The notes: generated from the sequence alone by a model not told the origin. Numbered from the stretch's first letter, positions 42,779 to 51,936 are shown. The stretch: DNA of 64,000 bases from Psychrobacillus sp042945595 (GCF_042945595.1 NZ_CP168493.1:2108001-2172000), one strand, 5' to 3'. Made by a program: numbers and translations.

Positions 42779-43861
42779 TTAAGCCAATACGACAAATTGG
42801 GACGCAAATGACTGCTCTTTCTCAATTTGAATCGCTTGAATCTTTTCTACTTCTTTTTTTCTTTTTGTCGCACAATCCAATAAATCGAGTTGCGATACAT
42901 AGTTTTTATCAATAAGAGTTGCAAGAAAGTCTGCATCTTTTAATGCGCTGTTTAATCCGAAAGCCCCTGTTGGTGTCATCGTATGTACCGCATCACCTAA
43001 TAAGATTACACCGTCTTTTCCCCAACTTTCACTCGTAGAACTGTACACATCTAATAAGACAAAATCCTGCCATGATTGAATATGTTGATGAACAGTTTCT
43101 TCAAGTTGTGGAAATGCTTCAATCAATTGCTCGATAAACGGAGTAAAGGGTTGCTTTCGTAACTTAGAATATGAACCTTCCTCAATATTCCAACCAATTT
43201 GTATAAAGCCTTTCGCTTGTGTAAATAGCGATAATTGTTTATCACCAATAAGTGCCATTTTAATCGATGGCTCCCAATCTTTTGGTGCAGGAATTCTAGC
43301 CCATAGTAAATCAAAGCCATGCTTTCTAATCGTCACGTCAATATTTGCTTTTTTCCGCACTGTTGAGTAACGACCATCCGCACCGATAATAAGATTGCTT
43401 TCAATCACAATTTCTTCCCCATCACTTACTGCTTTGACTCCACAAAAATTTCCTGAGTTATTTTTTAGCAACTCTACTACTTTCGTATTCATCATACAAC
43501 TAAATGTAGCGTATTCCTGTGCTGCCTTTAACAACACGGTTAACAAATGTGTTTGGGGTACATGAATTCCGAGATGCCCTACTTTTGGATCGGGTAAGAT
43601 CGTTTTAAATGGCATTCCTTCATGCCAATATTCCAGCTGTTCCATACGAAGTAACCCTAATTGTTCAATTGCTTCAAAGAGACCGTGTTCTTTTAGAATT
43701 GCTTCTCCTTCTTCGTTTAAATGCTCGCCGCGAAATGCTTTTCCTACTTCTTGTTGCCGTTCCAGAAGTATAACGGAAACATTTTTCTTTGCAAGTAAAT
43801 ATGCAAGTAGTACCCCTCCTGGCCCGGCCCCTACTATGCATACGTCTACTTTATTATTCAC
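42779..43861 (-). CDS. FAD-dependent monooxygenase (UbiH/PHBH-like)
   Basis: 360 residues; the ATG overlaps the ribD stop by four bases (ATGA-type coupling). The FAD fold is complete: CIVGAGPGGVLLAYLLAK (dinucleotide loop), LIIGADGRYSTVRKKA (DG motif) and VILLGDAVHTMTPTGAFGLNSALKDA (GD motif). It hydroxylates or oxidises an aromatic compound with NAD(P)H and oxygen. Tight coupling to ribD suggests the substrate is a pterin- or pyrimidine-type product of the same operon, or a flavin. No close relative with a known substrate is recognisable. Confidence 0.85.
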   Translation of the reverse strand: MNNKVDVCIVGAGPGGVLLAYLLAKKNVSVILLERQQEVGKAFRGEHLNEEGEAILKEHGLFEAIEQLGLLRMEQLEYWHEGMPFKTILPDPKVGHLGIHVPQTHLLTVLLKAAQEYATFSCMMNTKVVELLKNNSGNFCGVKAVSDGEEIVIESNLIIGADGRYSTVRKKANIDVTIRKHGFDLLWARIPAPKDWEPSIKMALIGDKQLSLFTQAKGFIQIGWNIEEGSYSKLRKQPFTPFIEQLIEAFPQLEETVHQHIQSWQDFVLLDVYSSTSESWGKDGVILLGDAVHTMTPTGAFGLNSALKDADFLATLIDKNYVSQLDLLDCATKRKKEVEKIQAIQIEKEQSFASQFVVLA

Positions 43862-44967
43862 TCTTTATCACCTTGCTTTGGATACGCTGTAATTCGAATA
43901 TCTTCTCCAAACTTCTCGATTATTTCAAATGATACTTGCATTGCAGCATCCATTGTATCTACATTTTCACCAGTAAACGGTGTTAAGGAATTTCTTCCAC
44001 CTAAGACTTTAGGTGCTATATAAATAAAGTACTTATCAATTAAACCCGCTCTTAAAAACGAAGCATTTACTGCTCCGCCACCTTCAACGAGCACATCAGT
44101 AATTCCCCCTTTATATAACTTTACAAGCATTTCTTGTAAGTTCAATCCATTGTCAACACGTGAAACATAAATAAATGACACGCCTTTTTCTTCATATAGT
44201 CTTACAAGTTCCGAATCTGCATCAATAGTTGTGACAATGATAGTATCTGCTTCGTCGGTTTGTAATACTTTTGCTTCTAGTGGTGTGCGTAAATGACTAT
44301 CTAAAATAATGCGAGTTGGGTTTTTCCCTCCGCCTTCAGGTAATCTAGTCGTTAAGGATGGATTATCCGCTAATACTGTCCCAACACCGACTAAAATAGC
44401 ATCTACTTCATTTCGTAGTAGATGCACATCTGCACGTGCAACTTCACCTGTTATCCATTTTGAATGACCAGTATGAGTCGCAAGTTTACCATCTAATGTC
44501 ATTGCAAATTTTGAAATGACAAATGGACGCTCCGAGATCATATTATGAACAAAGCGTTCGTTGAGTCTTTTTGCCTCGTCTTCTAACACACCAACATCTA
44601 CTTCAATGCCAGCGTCAAGTAGCATCTTAATGCCTCTTCCAGCCACTTCAGGATTTGGGTCTTGCATTGCTACAACTACACGGGATACTTCTGATTCTTT
44701 CACAAGCTTCGCACATGGTGGTGTTTTGCCGTAATGAGAGCATGGCTCTAACGTAACGTACAAGGTCGCCCCTTTCGCATGCTCACCTGCCATATTAAAA
44801 GCGTGTACTTCTGCGTGAGGCTCACCTGCTTTACGGTGTAGGCCTGTTCCAACAATGACGCCATCTTTTACGATGACAGCCCCTACAATTGGATTTGGAT
44901 TTGTTTTACCTTTTGCACTTGCAGCTAAATCAAGGGCAAGGCGCATATAATCTTGATCGTTCTTCAT
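43858..44967 (-). CDS. ribD: Bifunctional riboflavin deaminase/reductase RibD
   Basis: 369 residues from the ATG at 44967, which has AAGGAG nine bases ahead. The ATG at 44973 is only three bases from it. Deaminase domain (1-145): HAEVHAF with catalytic glutamate, EPCSHYGKTPPC with zinc cysteines. Reductase domain (150-365): KFAMTLDGKLATHTGHSKWIT, ILVGVGTVLADNPSLTTR, LVEGGGAVNASFL. It deaminates the pyrimidine from GTP cyclohydrolase II and reduces its ribose to ribityl with NADPH. Riboflavin synthase and lumazine synthase genes are absent here. Confidence 0.93.
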   Translation of the reverse strand: MKNDQDYMRLALDLAASAKGKTNPNPIVGAVIVKDGVIVGTGLHRKAGEPHAEVHAFNMAGEHAKGATLYVTLEPCSHYGKTPPCAKLVKESEVSRVVVAMQDPNPEVAGRGIKMLLDAGIEVDVGVLEDEAKRLNERFVHNMISERPFVISKFAMTLDGKLATHTGHSKWITGEVARADVHLLRNEVDAILVGVGTVLADNPSLTTRLPEGGGKNPTRIILDSHLRTPLEAKVLQTDEADTIIVTTIDADSELVRLYEEKGVSFIYVSRVDNGLNLQEMLVKLYKGGITDVLVEGGGAVNASFLRAGLIDKYFIYIAPKVLGGRNSLTPFTGENVDTMDAAMQVSFEIIEKFGEDIRITAYPKQGDKE

Positions 44968-44980
44968 CGCCATGCACTCC

Positions 44981-45727
44981 TTAAACGTGTATTGTCGGTT
45001 TTTCTTCTAGAATATGTCCTGACTTTTGCACTTTTGTTTCTAAATAGAAACGATTTGTATCTGTTAATCCGCCCCATAGTGGTACATGATGATCTGCTAG
45101 TAACCCATGAGCCTTTAGCGCAGAAAGCTTTTTAGGATTGTTTGTAATTAATGTAACTGGCTTATCTCTTAACGCTTCTAATACACGAATCGCATCCTCG
45201 TATGAACGAGTATCATCTTCGAAGGCAAGTGCATGATTAGCTTCCACCGTGTCATACCCATCCTCTTGTAGTAGGTAAGCTAATGATTTTGAAAATAAAC
45301 CGATGCCTCGTCCTTCGTGGTCTGCTAAGTAAAAAATTGCTCCGCACCCATGATTCGCTATCATTTTCATCGATTCGTGCAACTGAAAGCCACAATCACA
45401 ACGCTGACTACCAAAAATATCACCAGTATGACAAATACTATGCATACGAATGAGTGCATCATCTTCATGTGCAAAGTCACCATATACTAAAACCGATGAC
45501 TGTTGTCCGAAAGCTAAATTTGATTTTGCAAGCGAGGCAACAACCTCTTCTTTAGTTTGCGTGGCATCGACTTTTAGCCAAGAATACCAGTTGAATGTAG
45601 CTGTAAAATCACCCTGTTTAATTGGCAACTTTACAGGGCCGACTAAACATATTTTTTCGTCAGCTGTGATTTCAATTAATTTCATTTTATCTTGTAAAAT
45701 ATCCATTGTTTCTTTTAATATAGTCAT
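44981..45727 (-). CDS. ribA: GTP cyclohydrolase II (RibA domain only)
   Basis: 248 residues from the ATG at 45727. A longer reading from 45781 is unsupported. Zinc site CHTGDIFGSQRCDCG and catalytic loop DHEGRGIGL are intact. The RibB half of the usual Bacillus RibBA fusion is missing, so it makes the pyrimidine precursor but not the four-carbon unit. It is the first gene of a four-gene operon with ribD eight to fourteen bases downstream. A consensus promoter with an inverted repeat at the start site lies 110 bp upstream. No FMN riboswitch was found. Confidence 0.9.
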   Translation of the reverse strand: MTILKETMDILQDKMKLIEITADEKICLVGPVKLPIKQGDFTATFNWYSWLKVDATQTKEEVVASLAKSNLAFGQQSSVLVYGDFAHEDDALIRMHSICHTGDIFGSQRCDCGFQLHESMKMIANHGCGAIFYLADHEGRGIGLFSKSLAYLLQEDGYDTVEANHALAFEDDTRSYEDAIRVLEALRDKPVTLITNNPKKLSALKAHGLLADHHVPLWGGLTDTNRFYLETKVQKSGHILEEKPTIHV

Positions 45728-45823
45728 CTCATTCTCACCAATCTTATAGTTTAAACAGATATTCATGCTGCGATGAAGCATCTGTTTTCTATTTGTCTAT
45801 TAAATCTTTTTCTGAAACCTTTA

Positions 45824-45869
45824 GTTACATAACGTAACCTAGTATATAATTACAAGCATTTAGAGTCAA
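45824..45869 (-). promoter_or_regulatory. Promoter and possible operator of the ribA operon
   Basis: On the minus strand TTGACT (45869-45864), a 17-bp spacer and TATACT (45846-45841). Immediately downstream lies GTTAC-N5-GTAAC (45838-45824), a perfect inverted repeat at the expected start point. Confidence 0.72.
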
Positions 45870-46208
45870 ATGATATACACTATCTGCAAATAGCATACTA
45901 GATTCACTTATTTTATGCAAAACGCAAAGATAAAAATTGGACGAATGGCGCTTTGATTCCTTCCATATTAAACACTTCACTTTAATGCATTTACTGTAGA
46001 AGGCTAATTAGTTAACGTAAAAACTAGTTTGTGAGGAATTAATAAATACCTATTTTTTTTCTAAATTGATCTCCAGAAAATAGGACAATCAATAAAAAGC
46101 CACCCCAATAAGTGGCTTTCGATATTTTAATTTGCTCTTATTAGAGGTAACTCCACAACAATTGTAATAGGTAAAAGAATTAATTGTTTATTCTTTTCCT
46201 TATTTATA
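45870..46208. other. Intergenic stretch between ribA promoter and nucleotidyltransferase gene
   Basis: About 340 bp with a terminator at 46094-46121 and no gene. No flavin-element motifs (AGGATTC/GGGGCAGGGTG-type blocks) were found. Confidence 0.5.
46094..46121 (-). terminator. Terminator of the nucleotidyltransferase gene
   Basis: AAAGCCAC pairs with GTGGCTTT across eight bases, and TTTTT follows on the minus strand. It is 88 bp past the stop. Confidence 0.75.
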
Positions 46209-47078
46209 TTAGGATATTAGATATGGTCTTCCATTGTAATAATTAGTTACTAGGTTAGTTGCACTTTGATCAGCAATTATTGGATATTCATAATTGAGTT
46301 CAACTGCTATTTGTTGAGCAACTTTTCTATAAAGCTCCATTGTTTGAAATAAAGCATCCCAAACACTTTCCTCATTATACTTTCCATAAATCCCTTGAAA
46401 TTCTTCAACTACCTCATTATCTGCCCATTCCTCAAAAAATCTTACATCATGCCAACGTTGTTGATTTGTTTTATTTTTCATCATGGATTGCAACTTCACA
46501 AATTTTATCAACAGTCGTTTCAAATAACCATCACAGTTAGACTTTGCAACTAATAACTCACCGCGACGTAATTTCTTAGCAGTATAAACTGCATGAAACC
46601 AAAAATCATGTACATCGTTTTTATATTCACTAAACGCTGGTACTTCTTTGGTTATTATCACGGAAGAAGTATTATGAAAGACGTCGGTAATGGAATCTTT
46701 ATCTAGTAATACGTTGACTCCACGTGCAATTACTCCTTGGACTTCTTCACTTTCTAGAAATGTTTTAGCCATATCTAATTTCAAGAAATTAAAATCTACG
46801 CTACTAGCTCCTTCAAACATTACACGTCGTTCAATTAAATTTCCAACAGGAGTTCCCTCTAAAAAAGAGATTTGAGGATTTCCAAAATAATTTATCCACT
46901 CTTCATTTCTCAACCATTTTTCAACATCCGAAGTAACAATGACTAAGTCCATATCTGCCCACTCATCTGCCGGTTTATCACTGCGAGCCATTGATCCAAC
47001 TACAAAAATGGAGCGAATATCGTCCTCTTTTTCTCCCCATAATATCACTTTTTTCATTATTTCCTTATAATCGCTCAT
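46209..47078 (-). CDS. aadK: AadK-type aminoglycoside 6-adenylyltransferase
   Basis: 289 residues, close to B. subtilis AadK. The nucleotidyltransferase core is near the start: IFVVGSMARSDKPADEWADMDLVIV gives the GS loop and the metal aspartates (D42, D44). The ANT(6) body follows (WLRNEEWINYFGNPQISFLEGT, SVDFNFLKLD, HDFWFHAVYTAKKLRRGEL, CDGYLKRLLIKF). It transfers AMP to streptomycin in known members. Chromosomal copies in spore formers may have other roles. It stands alone with its own terminator. Confidence 0.87.
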   Translation of the reverse strand: MSDYKEIMKKVILWGEKEDDIRSIFVVGSMARSDKPADEWADMDLVIVTSDVEKWLRNEEWINYFGNPQISFLEGTPVGNLIERRVMFEGASSVDFNFLKLDMAKTFLESEEVQGVIARGVNVLLDKDSITDVFHNTSSVIITKEVPAFSEYKNDVHDFWFHAVYTAKKLRRGELLVAKSNCDGYLKRLLIKFVKLQSMMKNKTNQQRWHDVRFFEEWADNEVVEEFQGIYGKYNEESVWDALFQTMELYRKVAQQIAVELNYEYPIIADQSATNLVTNYYNGRPYLIS

Positions 47079-47203
47079 GTGATTCTCCTCTACTTATATT
47101 CTTCGAATTAGCTAACAAGCTCTGTTTCCTAAAATAATCTGTATGTAGAATTGATATTACATCATTGTTCGAGTATTATATGTGCCAAATAAAGCTCAAA
47201 GAA

Positions 47204-47851
47204 TTACGTGAAAATTCTTTTCAACTCCTGTAAATCATCAATAACTAAATCTGCCAGAGAAAGCTCAGCTTCTTGCGCAAAATCAAATCTACACCCAATT
47301 GCAGTTATTCCATTCTTTTTAGCTGCGTTAATATCTGATAACCTATCCCCAATTACAGCACCTTTTCGAATACCGTACTTCTTTATAATAGTAGAAACTA
47401 AATCTGCTTTGTCATCCGTTTTTACTTGCTGAATGCTAAATGTTTCAGTGACCCACTGATCTAAATAATAGTAATCTACAATCGCCTTTAAATACTCAAT
47501 TTGCCCATTACTAGCAATATAGATAGAATAGTTATTACTTTTTAGATAACTGAATACTTCCCCCACATGAGGATATAGCGCTCCTTTTCCATCTTTTATA
47601 TTTGCAATTAATTGCTCATGAAAAAAATTGTTCGCAAGTTCCCGAACTTCCATTGAATAATTTGGTAATAAGTTTTCCCACACTACAGGTAATGACACTC
47701 CCATAATCTCACGATACTTTTCGATTGGGGTTTCTTTATCCCATAGTTTTTTTCCTCTTAAATAGTTAAATGTATTTTCAAGTGATATTTCTAAAATTTT
47801 GTCCGTTTGAAATAACGTACCATCCATATCAAAGATTAATGATAATTTCAT
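47204..47851 (-). CDS. HAD-IA family hydrolase
   Basis: 215 residues, ATG behind AAGGAGTAA. Motifs FDMDGTLFQTD, IASNGQIEYLKAI and AVIGDRLSDINAAKKNG are all present. A helical cap lies between about residues 15 and 90. It is a small-molecule phosphatase like phosphoglycolate phosphatase or beta-phosphoglucomutase-type enzymes. The substrate is not evident. Confidence 0.85.
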   Translation of the reverse strand: MKLSLIFDMDGTLFQTDKILEISLENTFNYLRGKKLWDKETPIEKYREIMGVSLPVVWENLLPNYSMEVRELANNFFHEQLIANIKDGKGALYPHVGEVFSYLKSNNYSIYIASNGQIEYLKAIVDYYYLDQWVTETFSIQQVKTDDKADLVSTIIKKYGIRKGAVIGDRLSDINAAKKNGITAIGCRFDFAQEAELSLADLVIDDLQELKRIFT

Positions 47852-47989
47852 TGTTTACTCCTTTACTATATGTACTACACTCTAATACGTTCATAGAAGA
47901 AAATGGTTGCAAAAAAAATCCGAAAAGAAAGATTTCACACATTTCAAATGTATGTATTCTCTCTTCGGACTTTCTCAAGGATGTTCTTC

Positions 47990-48403
47990 TTAAATCCCAG
48001 CTGTATTCATCAGCACTATTCGCCAACCATCTGGATCTTCAATTGTAATACCTGACTTTTCCCAATATGGATTTTCAGGAGATACTATATTGTACCCCAT
48101 GTCTACTAATCTATTTTGCATCACTTCAATCTCTTCAAGATTGGGCATATAAAAAACAAGCAAATTGTCCTTAGTTGGAGAAGGACAAGGACTGCCGTCT
48201 TCATGCTGTGTAAACTCTAAATGATAGTCTGCGTTTGGAAGACCAATCATGACACCATCATACCCTTCATGCCCAGTAAAAGAACCAATTTTCTTTAAAC
48301 CAAGGCCATCACAATAAAACTTGGTAATTTCCTTTATCTGATGAGTAGGACGTGCAACCCGAATTTGCGCTATTTGCAGATTTGTTGGCCATTTATATTG
48401 CAT
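47990..48403 (-). CDS. VOC family protein, YycE-like
   Basis: 137 residues, ATG behind AAAAGGGG. Pattern: QIRVARPTHQIKEITKFYCDGLGLKKIGSF, then YHLEFTQHEDG with metal histidine and glutamate, and ITIEDPDGWRIVLMNTAGI. This matches the YycE group of small glyoxalase-fold proteins. Substrate unknown. Confidence 0.82.
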   Translation of the reverse strand: MQYKWPTNLQIAQIRVARPTHQIKEITKFYCDGLGLKKIGSFTGHEGYDGVMIGLPNADYHLEFTQHEDGSPCPSPTKDNLLVFYMPNLEEIEVMQNRLVDMGYNIVSPENPYWEKSGITIEDPDGWRIVLMNTAGI

Positions 48404-48566
48404 TCACCATTTCCCCTTTTTAGTAATTTTATCATTTAATCTAGAGGAATTTGTTCATACCTTTGAATGACTTTCTTATTTCTCCCACTTATATTTAATA
48501 AGTTCGATTAAAGTAGATTCTCTAATCTTTCTTTGTATGGCTGCTAATGAATAATAGGATTTGTAA

Positions 48567-49007
48567 TTATAAATATTTTATATAATTATCATACTCATTA
48601 TCTATATGCATTCCCATATGCTCATACAATGCTTTTGCATTATGGTTGTTAGTTGCTGTCTGTAATATAACAAATCTTGCTTTCTCTGCTTCACAAAACT
48701 GAAAAGCCTTTTTCATAAGTGCTTTACCTATTCCTTTCTTTCGACAAGCTGGATCGACAAACAAATCATTTAAAATGAACGCTCTCTGCATGCCAACTGA
48801 AGAAAAAAACGGATATAATTGTACAAATCCAACAGGGTTGTCTTCCATGTAAGCAATATATATAACCGATTCCTCATTTTGGATTCTTGCTAATAGAAAA
48901 TTTTTTGCACCTTCTTCATCGCTAGATTGTCCATTAAACAACCGATACCCATTAAATACTGGAATGAGATCCTTTAGACAATTAAGATTCCCTTTTACAA
49001 TTTTCAT
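48567..49007 (-). CDS. GNAT family N-acetyltransferase
   Basis: 146 residues from the ATG at 49007, overlapping the stop of the upstream GNAT gene by four bases. The fold is textbook: VIYIAYMEDNPVGFVQLYP, FILNDLFVDPACRKKGIGKALMKKAFQF with the acetyl-CoA loop RKKGIG, and NHNAKALYEHMGM. It is translationally coupled to a second, different GNAT gene. Both are divergent from a MocR-type regulator that may control them. Confidence 0.87.
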   Translation of the reverse strand: MKIVKGNLNCLKDLIPVFNGYRLFNGQSSDEEGAKNFLLARIQNEESVIYIAYMEDNPVGFVQLYPFFSSVGMQRAFILNDLFVDPACRKKGIGKALMKKAFQFCEAEKARFVILQTATNNHNAKALYEHMGMHIDNEYDNYIKYL

Positions 49008-49423
49008 GAGAAAACCTTCTTTCGAAATGAGTAACACCATTTATTAAACCCCATTTTAGTTTCATAAAAACGATGAGCATCAAATCTTTGGATCCCTGAT
49101 TCCAATGCAATATAAGCAAATTGATTTTCTTTTGCATGTTTAATAAGAGCTTCCATTAGCTTTTCCCCATAACATTTGGATCTATCGTTTTCATTTGTCA
49201 CAAAATCGTGGACAAATATATGTCTTTCATTGTAAAAGTTGTGACACTCTTCAAATCCAATAAATGCTTTAAGAGCTCCATCCTCGATAACCCATCCTTG
49301 ATATGTTGGCATTTGTTTTAAGAGCTCAAAATAACGATCTTCCGTTAAATGATGGCGCAATTGTTGAATAAGAGGATATCCTTCTTGCCAATCTTCTTTT
49401 GTTTGTAAAATTTTAATTTGCAA
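49004..49423 (-). CDS. GNAT family N-acetyltransferase
   Basis: 139 residues from a TTG at 49423. The AAAGGAGTG site lies six bases ahead, inside the longer frame that starts at 49441. Blocks: YQGWVIEDGALKAFIGFEEC, HIFVHDFVTNENDRSKCYGEKLMEALIKHA and QRFDAHRFYETKMGFNKWCYSF. The acetyl-CoA loop reads RSKCYG, close to the consensus. It is the first gene of a coupled pair. Confidence 0.83.
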   Translation of the reverse strand: MQIKILQTKEDWQEGYPLIQQLRHHLTEDRYFELLKQMPTYQGWVIEDGALKAFIGFEECHNFYNERHIFVHDFVTNENDRSKCYGEKLMEALIKHAKENQFAYIALESGIQRFDAHRFYETKMGFNKWCYSFRKKVFS

Positions 49424-49514
49424 TTTCTTCACTCCTTTCATATAGTATTGTCAACACGTGACATATTAAAAAGATACAGTTTCGAATAATTCAACATGTC
49501 AGTTAGGGGTATAT

Positions 49515-50894
49515 ATGAGAGAATTAATGATACATCTAAATGAAAACAGTCCAAAATATAAACAGATTTACCATTCCATACGATCACTTATCGAAAATAA
49601 AGAGCTCCAGCCTAACACGAAACTTCCTTCTATTCGTCAGCTTGCTGAGATTTTATATGTTAGTAGAAATACGACACTTGTTGCATATGAACAATTACTT
49701 GCTGAGGGTTATATTAGAAGTGAGCAAAAAAGAGGATATTTTGTTGAAACTTTCGAGTCAATCGATATACATACCCCGACATTACATGCCGAAAAGTCCA
49801 TATCTGAAGAAAGGAAGATTAAGGTGGATTTTCGAGCAGGATCCGTTGATCAACATGCATTTCCAATAAAAGCTTGGAGAAAATGTGTCAATGAAGTATT
49901 GAAGGAAGATATTGTATATATGTACGGTGAACAACAAGGAGATAGACTACTAAGAGAAAAAATAGCAAACTATTTATTGCAGTCTAGAGGTATTCGAACT
50001 TCTGAAGACTCTATTGTGATTGGTAGTAGTACACAACAACTTTTAATGCATTTGTCCATTCTATTAAAAAACAAGTATTCTTCAATAGCAGTCGAGAATC
50101 CAGGCTATGACGGTGCTCGTACTGTTTTTCAACTTTGCGGATTTCAAATTAATCCTATTGAAGTAAGAAAGAAAGGATTATGTATGAAACAGCTTGAAAA
50201 AATTGAATCAAAACTTGTATATATTACTCCATCACACCAGTTTCCTACAGGTGTGACATTACCAATCGCAGAGCGACTACAATTATTAAATTGGGCGCAT
50301 TCACAAAATGGCTATATTATTGAAGATGATTATGACAGTGAATTTCGGTATCAACAACAGCCAATCCCGGCTCTTTTATCGATTCAACAAGAGGCACGAG
50401 TCATTTATATTAGTACGTTTTCAAAAGCTTTTTTACCGTCGATTCGGTTAAGTTATATGGTGTTACCTTCTGAATTACTGGATCAGTATAATCAACAATT
50501 CGCTACTTTTGAACAAACAGCTTCTAGTATTCATCAACGAACAATGGCTCGTTTTATGGAACGTGGACATTGGGATTCACATATTCGAAAAATGCGTGCA
50601 ACATACAAAAGAAAAATGCACGTGCTCGTTTCTTCCTTACACTTGGCTTTTGGTAAAGTCATTAGACTTATAGGAACGCAATCTGGACTATATATATTAA
50701 TTCAATTACAGTCCTCTGTTGGAGAAGAAATACTTATACAACAAGCGCTTGAACAAGGGGTAAAAGTATATCCTACTTCAAATTTATACATTGGTTATAA
50801 ACCTGAATTTTCTATATTGAAACTTGGTTTTAGTAATTTATCAATCGAAGAAATACAGCTAGGTGTGCAGCTATTAAAAAAAGCGTGGACATAG
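49515..50894 (+). CDS. MocR/PdxR-type GntR regulator with aminotransferase domain
   Basis: 459 residues. Residues 1-75 form a GntR winged helix (YKQIYHSIRSLIENKELQPNTKLPSIRQLAEILYVSRNTTLVAYEQLLAEGYI). From about 105 on lies a fold-type I aminotransferase: GSSTQQLLMHL, ENPGYDGA, TPSHQFPTG, IIEDDYDSEFRY and the PLP lysine in ISTFSKAFLPSIRLSYM. Such proteins sense PLP or amino-acid adducts. The divergent GNAT pair 92 bp away is the obvious target. An inverted-repeat-like stretch (GTCAACACGTGAC) lies between them. Confidence 0.9.
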   Translation: MRELMIHLNENSPKYKQIYHSIRSLIENKELQPNTKLPSIRQLAEILYVSRNTTLVAYEQLLAEGYIRSEQKRGYFVETFESIDIHTPTLHAEKSISEERKIKVDFRAGSVDQHAFPIKAWRKCVNEVLKEDIVYMYGEQQGDRLLREKIANYLLQSRGIRTSEDSIVIGSSTQQLLMHLSILLKNKYSSIAVENPGYDGARTVFQLCGFQINPIEVRKKGLCMKQLEKIESKLVYITPSHQFPTGVTLPIAERLQLLNWAHSQNGYIIEDDYDSEFRYQQQPIPALLSIQQEARVIYISTFSKAFLPSIRLSYMVLPSELLDQYNQQFATFEQTASSIHQRTMARFMERGHWDSHIRKMRATYKRKMHVLVSSLHLAFGKVIRLIGTQSGLYILIQLQSSVGEEILIQQALEQGVKVYPTSNLYIGYKPEFSILKLGFSNLSIEEIQLGVQLLKKAWT

Positions 50895-50928
50895 GAACAC
50901 ATTAAAGCGAGAATCTTATTCTTTTGCA

Positions 50929-50946
50929 TCATTCGACTAGTATTTA
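50929..50946 (+). repeat. 18-bp direct repeat, left copy
   Basis: TCATTCGACTAGTATTTA, identical to 51764-51781. The pair encloses about 820 bp with a tiny gene and an IS fragment. Confidence 0.85.
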
Positions 50947-51067
50947 TTTCATTGCTGTTTTCTAATAGATTGTTGCTTTTGGAATAAAATTTCTAAAAAT
51001 CATCTATTATGATAAAATAACTCTCTAAATTATTATTGGTGCTGGATTTAACTTTAATTTGGGGGTG

Positions 51068-51178
51068 TTGGAAATAGATAACGGTACTTTTGTTGCAATT
51101 TTTTCGATTTTTATGGGAGCATTTGTCTGTATAATGGTTGCCGTAAAAGTTAGAAAAGATAAAAAAGATAGTAAGTAA
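51068..51178 (+). CDS. Tiny single-helix membrane protein with unusual start
   Basis: About 34-36 residues: IDNGTFVAIFSIFMGAFVC, then IMVAVKVRKDKKDSK. A TTG at 51068 touches the GGGGGTG ribosome site directly. The codon at the proper spacing, 51074-51076, is ATA where ATG would give MDNGTF. A one-base change may have weakened the gene, or ATA is used. One membrane helix and a basic tail. It is ended by a terminator at 51219. Confidence 0.5.
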   Translation: MEIDNGTFVAIFSIFMGAFVCIMVAVKVRKDKKDSK

Positions 51179-51218
51179 GAATTATAAAGAGTTGAACCTA
51201 AACTAAAAGCCAGTACTG

Positions 51219-51242
51219 ACCTCAAAGTTGAGGTCTTTTATG
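51219..51242 (+). terminator. Terminator of the tiny membrane-protein gene
   Basis: GACCTC and GAGGTC pair across six bases, followed by TTTTA. Confidence 0.72.
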
Positions 51243-51712
51243 ATGCACTTCTAAGCATTTTAACCGTTGTTTGATTAGTTTTTTAACACACTTAAATAAA
51301 CATTTGTTCCACTCGTTTTTCAAATGCAAAGTTTTTATGTGATAAATTCGTTGTTTTTGGTGTTCATTGACCGATTCGTGTTGTAATCCTTTGTTTTTGG
51401 CAATTTTTTTGTAGTTGGTGGCTGTGCATAATAATGAAGATGGGTGAATATACTCACCAATCACAGTATCGATTTCTTCGGCTTTAATACGCCCAGTTCC
51501 TGCTTTACGAGCAATCATATTAATATTGCGGTCTTGTGCCACCACAACTGCAATTTTAAGGTTTGAGATACCCATATTCTTGTCCTTTTCTCCACGCTTC
51601 TTGGCTTTTCTATGAATGATTTCTCGACCTTCATAGACTCACGAAAAAAGATTTCCTCACTCTCAACTATTCCTTGTAGTTGATTAAAACCTATCCTTCC
51701 TAATGCGTTCAA
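51222..51712 (-). mobile_element. Degenerate IS1595-type transposase fragment
   Basis: Two overlapping minus-strand frames carry pieces of an IS1595/ISXO2 transposase: LQGIVESEEIFFRESMK (catalytic block, with E for D) in one, GISNLKIAVVVAQDRNINMI and RKAGTGRIKAEEID in the other, then YHIKTLHLKNEW. A frameshift near 51570 and the missing ends make it inactive. Terminal inverted repeats were not found. It sits inside the pair of 18-bp direct repeats. Confidence 0.72.
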
Positions 51713-51763
51713 GATGTTATATCTCCAGTAGAATGCGGTAGAAATAACACTCTAATTTCCCTA

Positions 51764-51781
51764 TCATTCGACTAGTATTTA
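51764..51781 (+). repeat. 18-bp direct repeat, right copy
   Basis: Same 18 bases as at 50929-50946. Longer than the target duplication known for IS1595 elements (8 bp), so recombination is more likely than simple transposition. Confidence 0.85.
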
Positions 51782-51936
51782 CCTCTTTTATTACAATTAC
51801 ATTAAATTTTCTATTCCTTACGCAATGTGACAAATTTTGCGTATTTTATGTCTTACAATGGACAGGTTGCTTCCTAATCTTCTAGAAATTATCCTCAAGA
51901 ATTGAAGCCAAATACACAATATGGAGGAAGTTTTTT

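Noticed and set aside
45728..46208. Possible FMN riboswitch upstream of ribA
   Set aside because: None of the conserved flavin-element blocks is present on either strand; a plain promoter with an inverted repeat explains the region.
50929..51781. 18-bp direct repeats as an IS1595 target duplication
   Set aside because: Too long for that family and the IS ends are missing.
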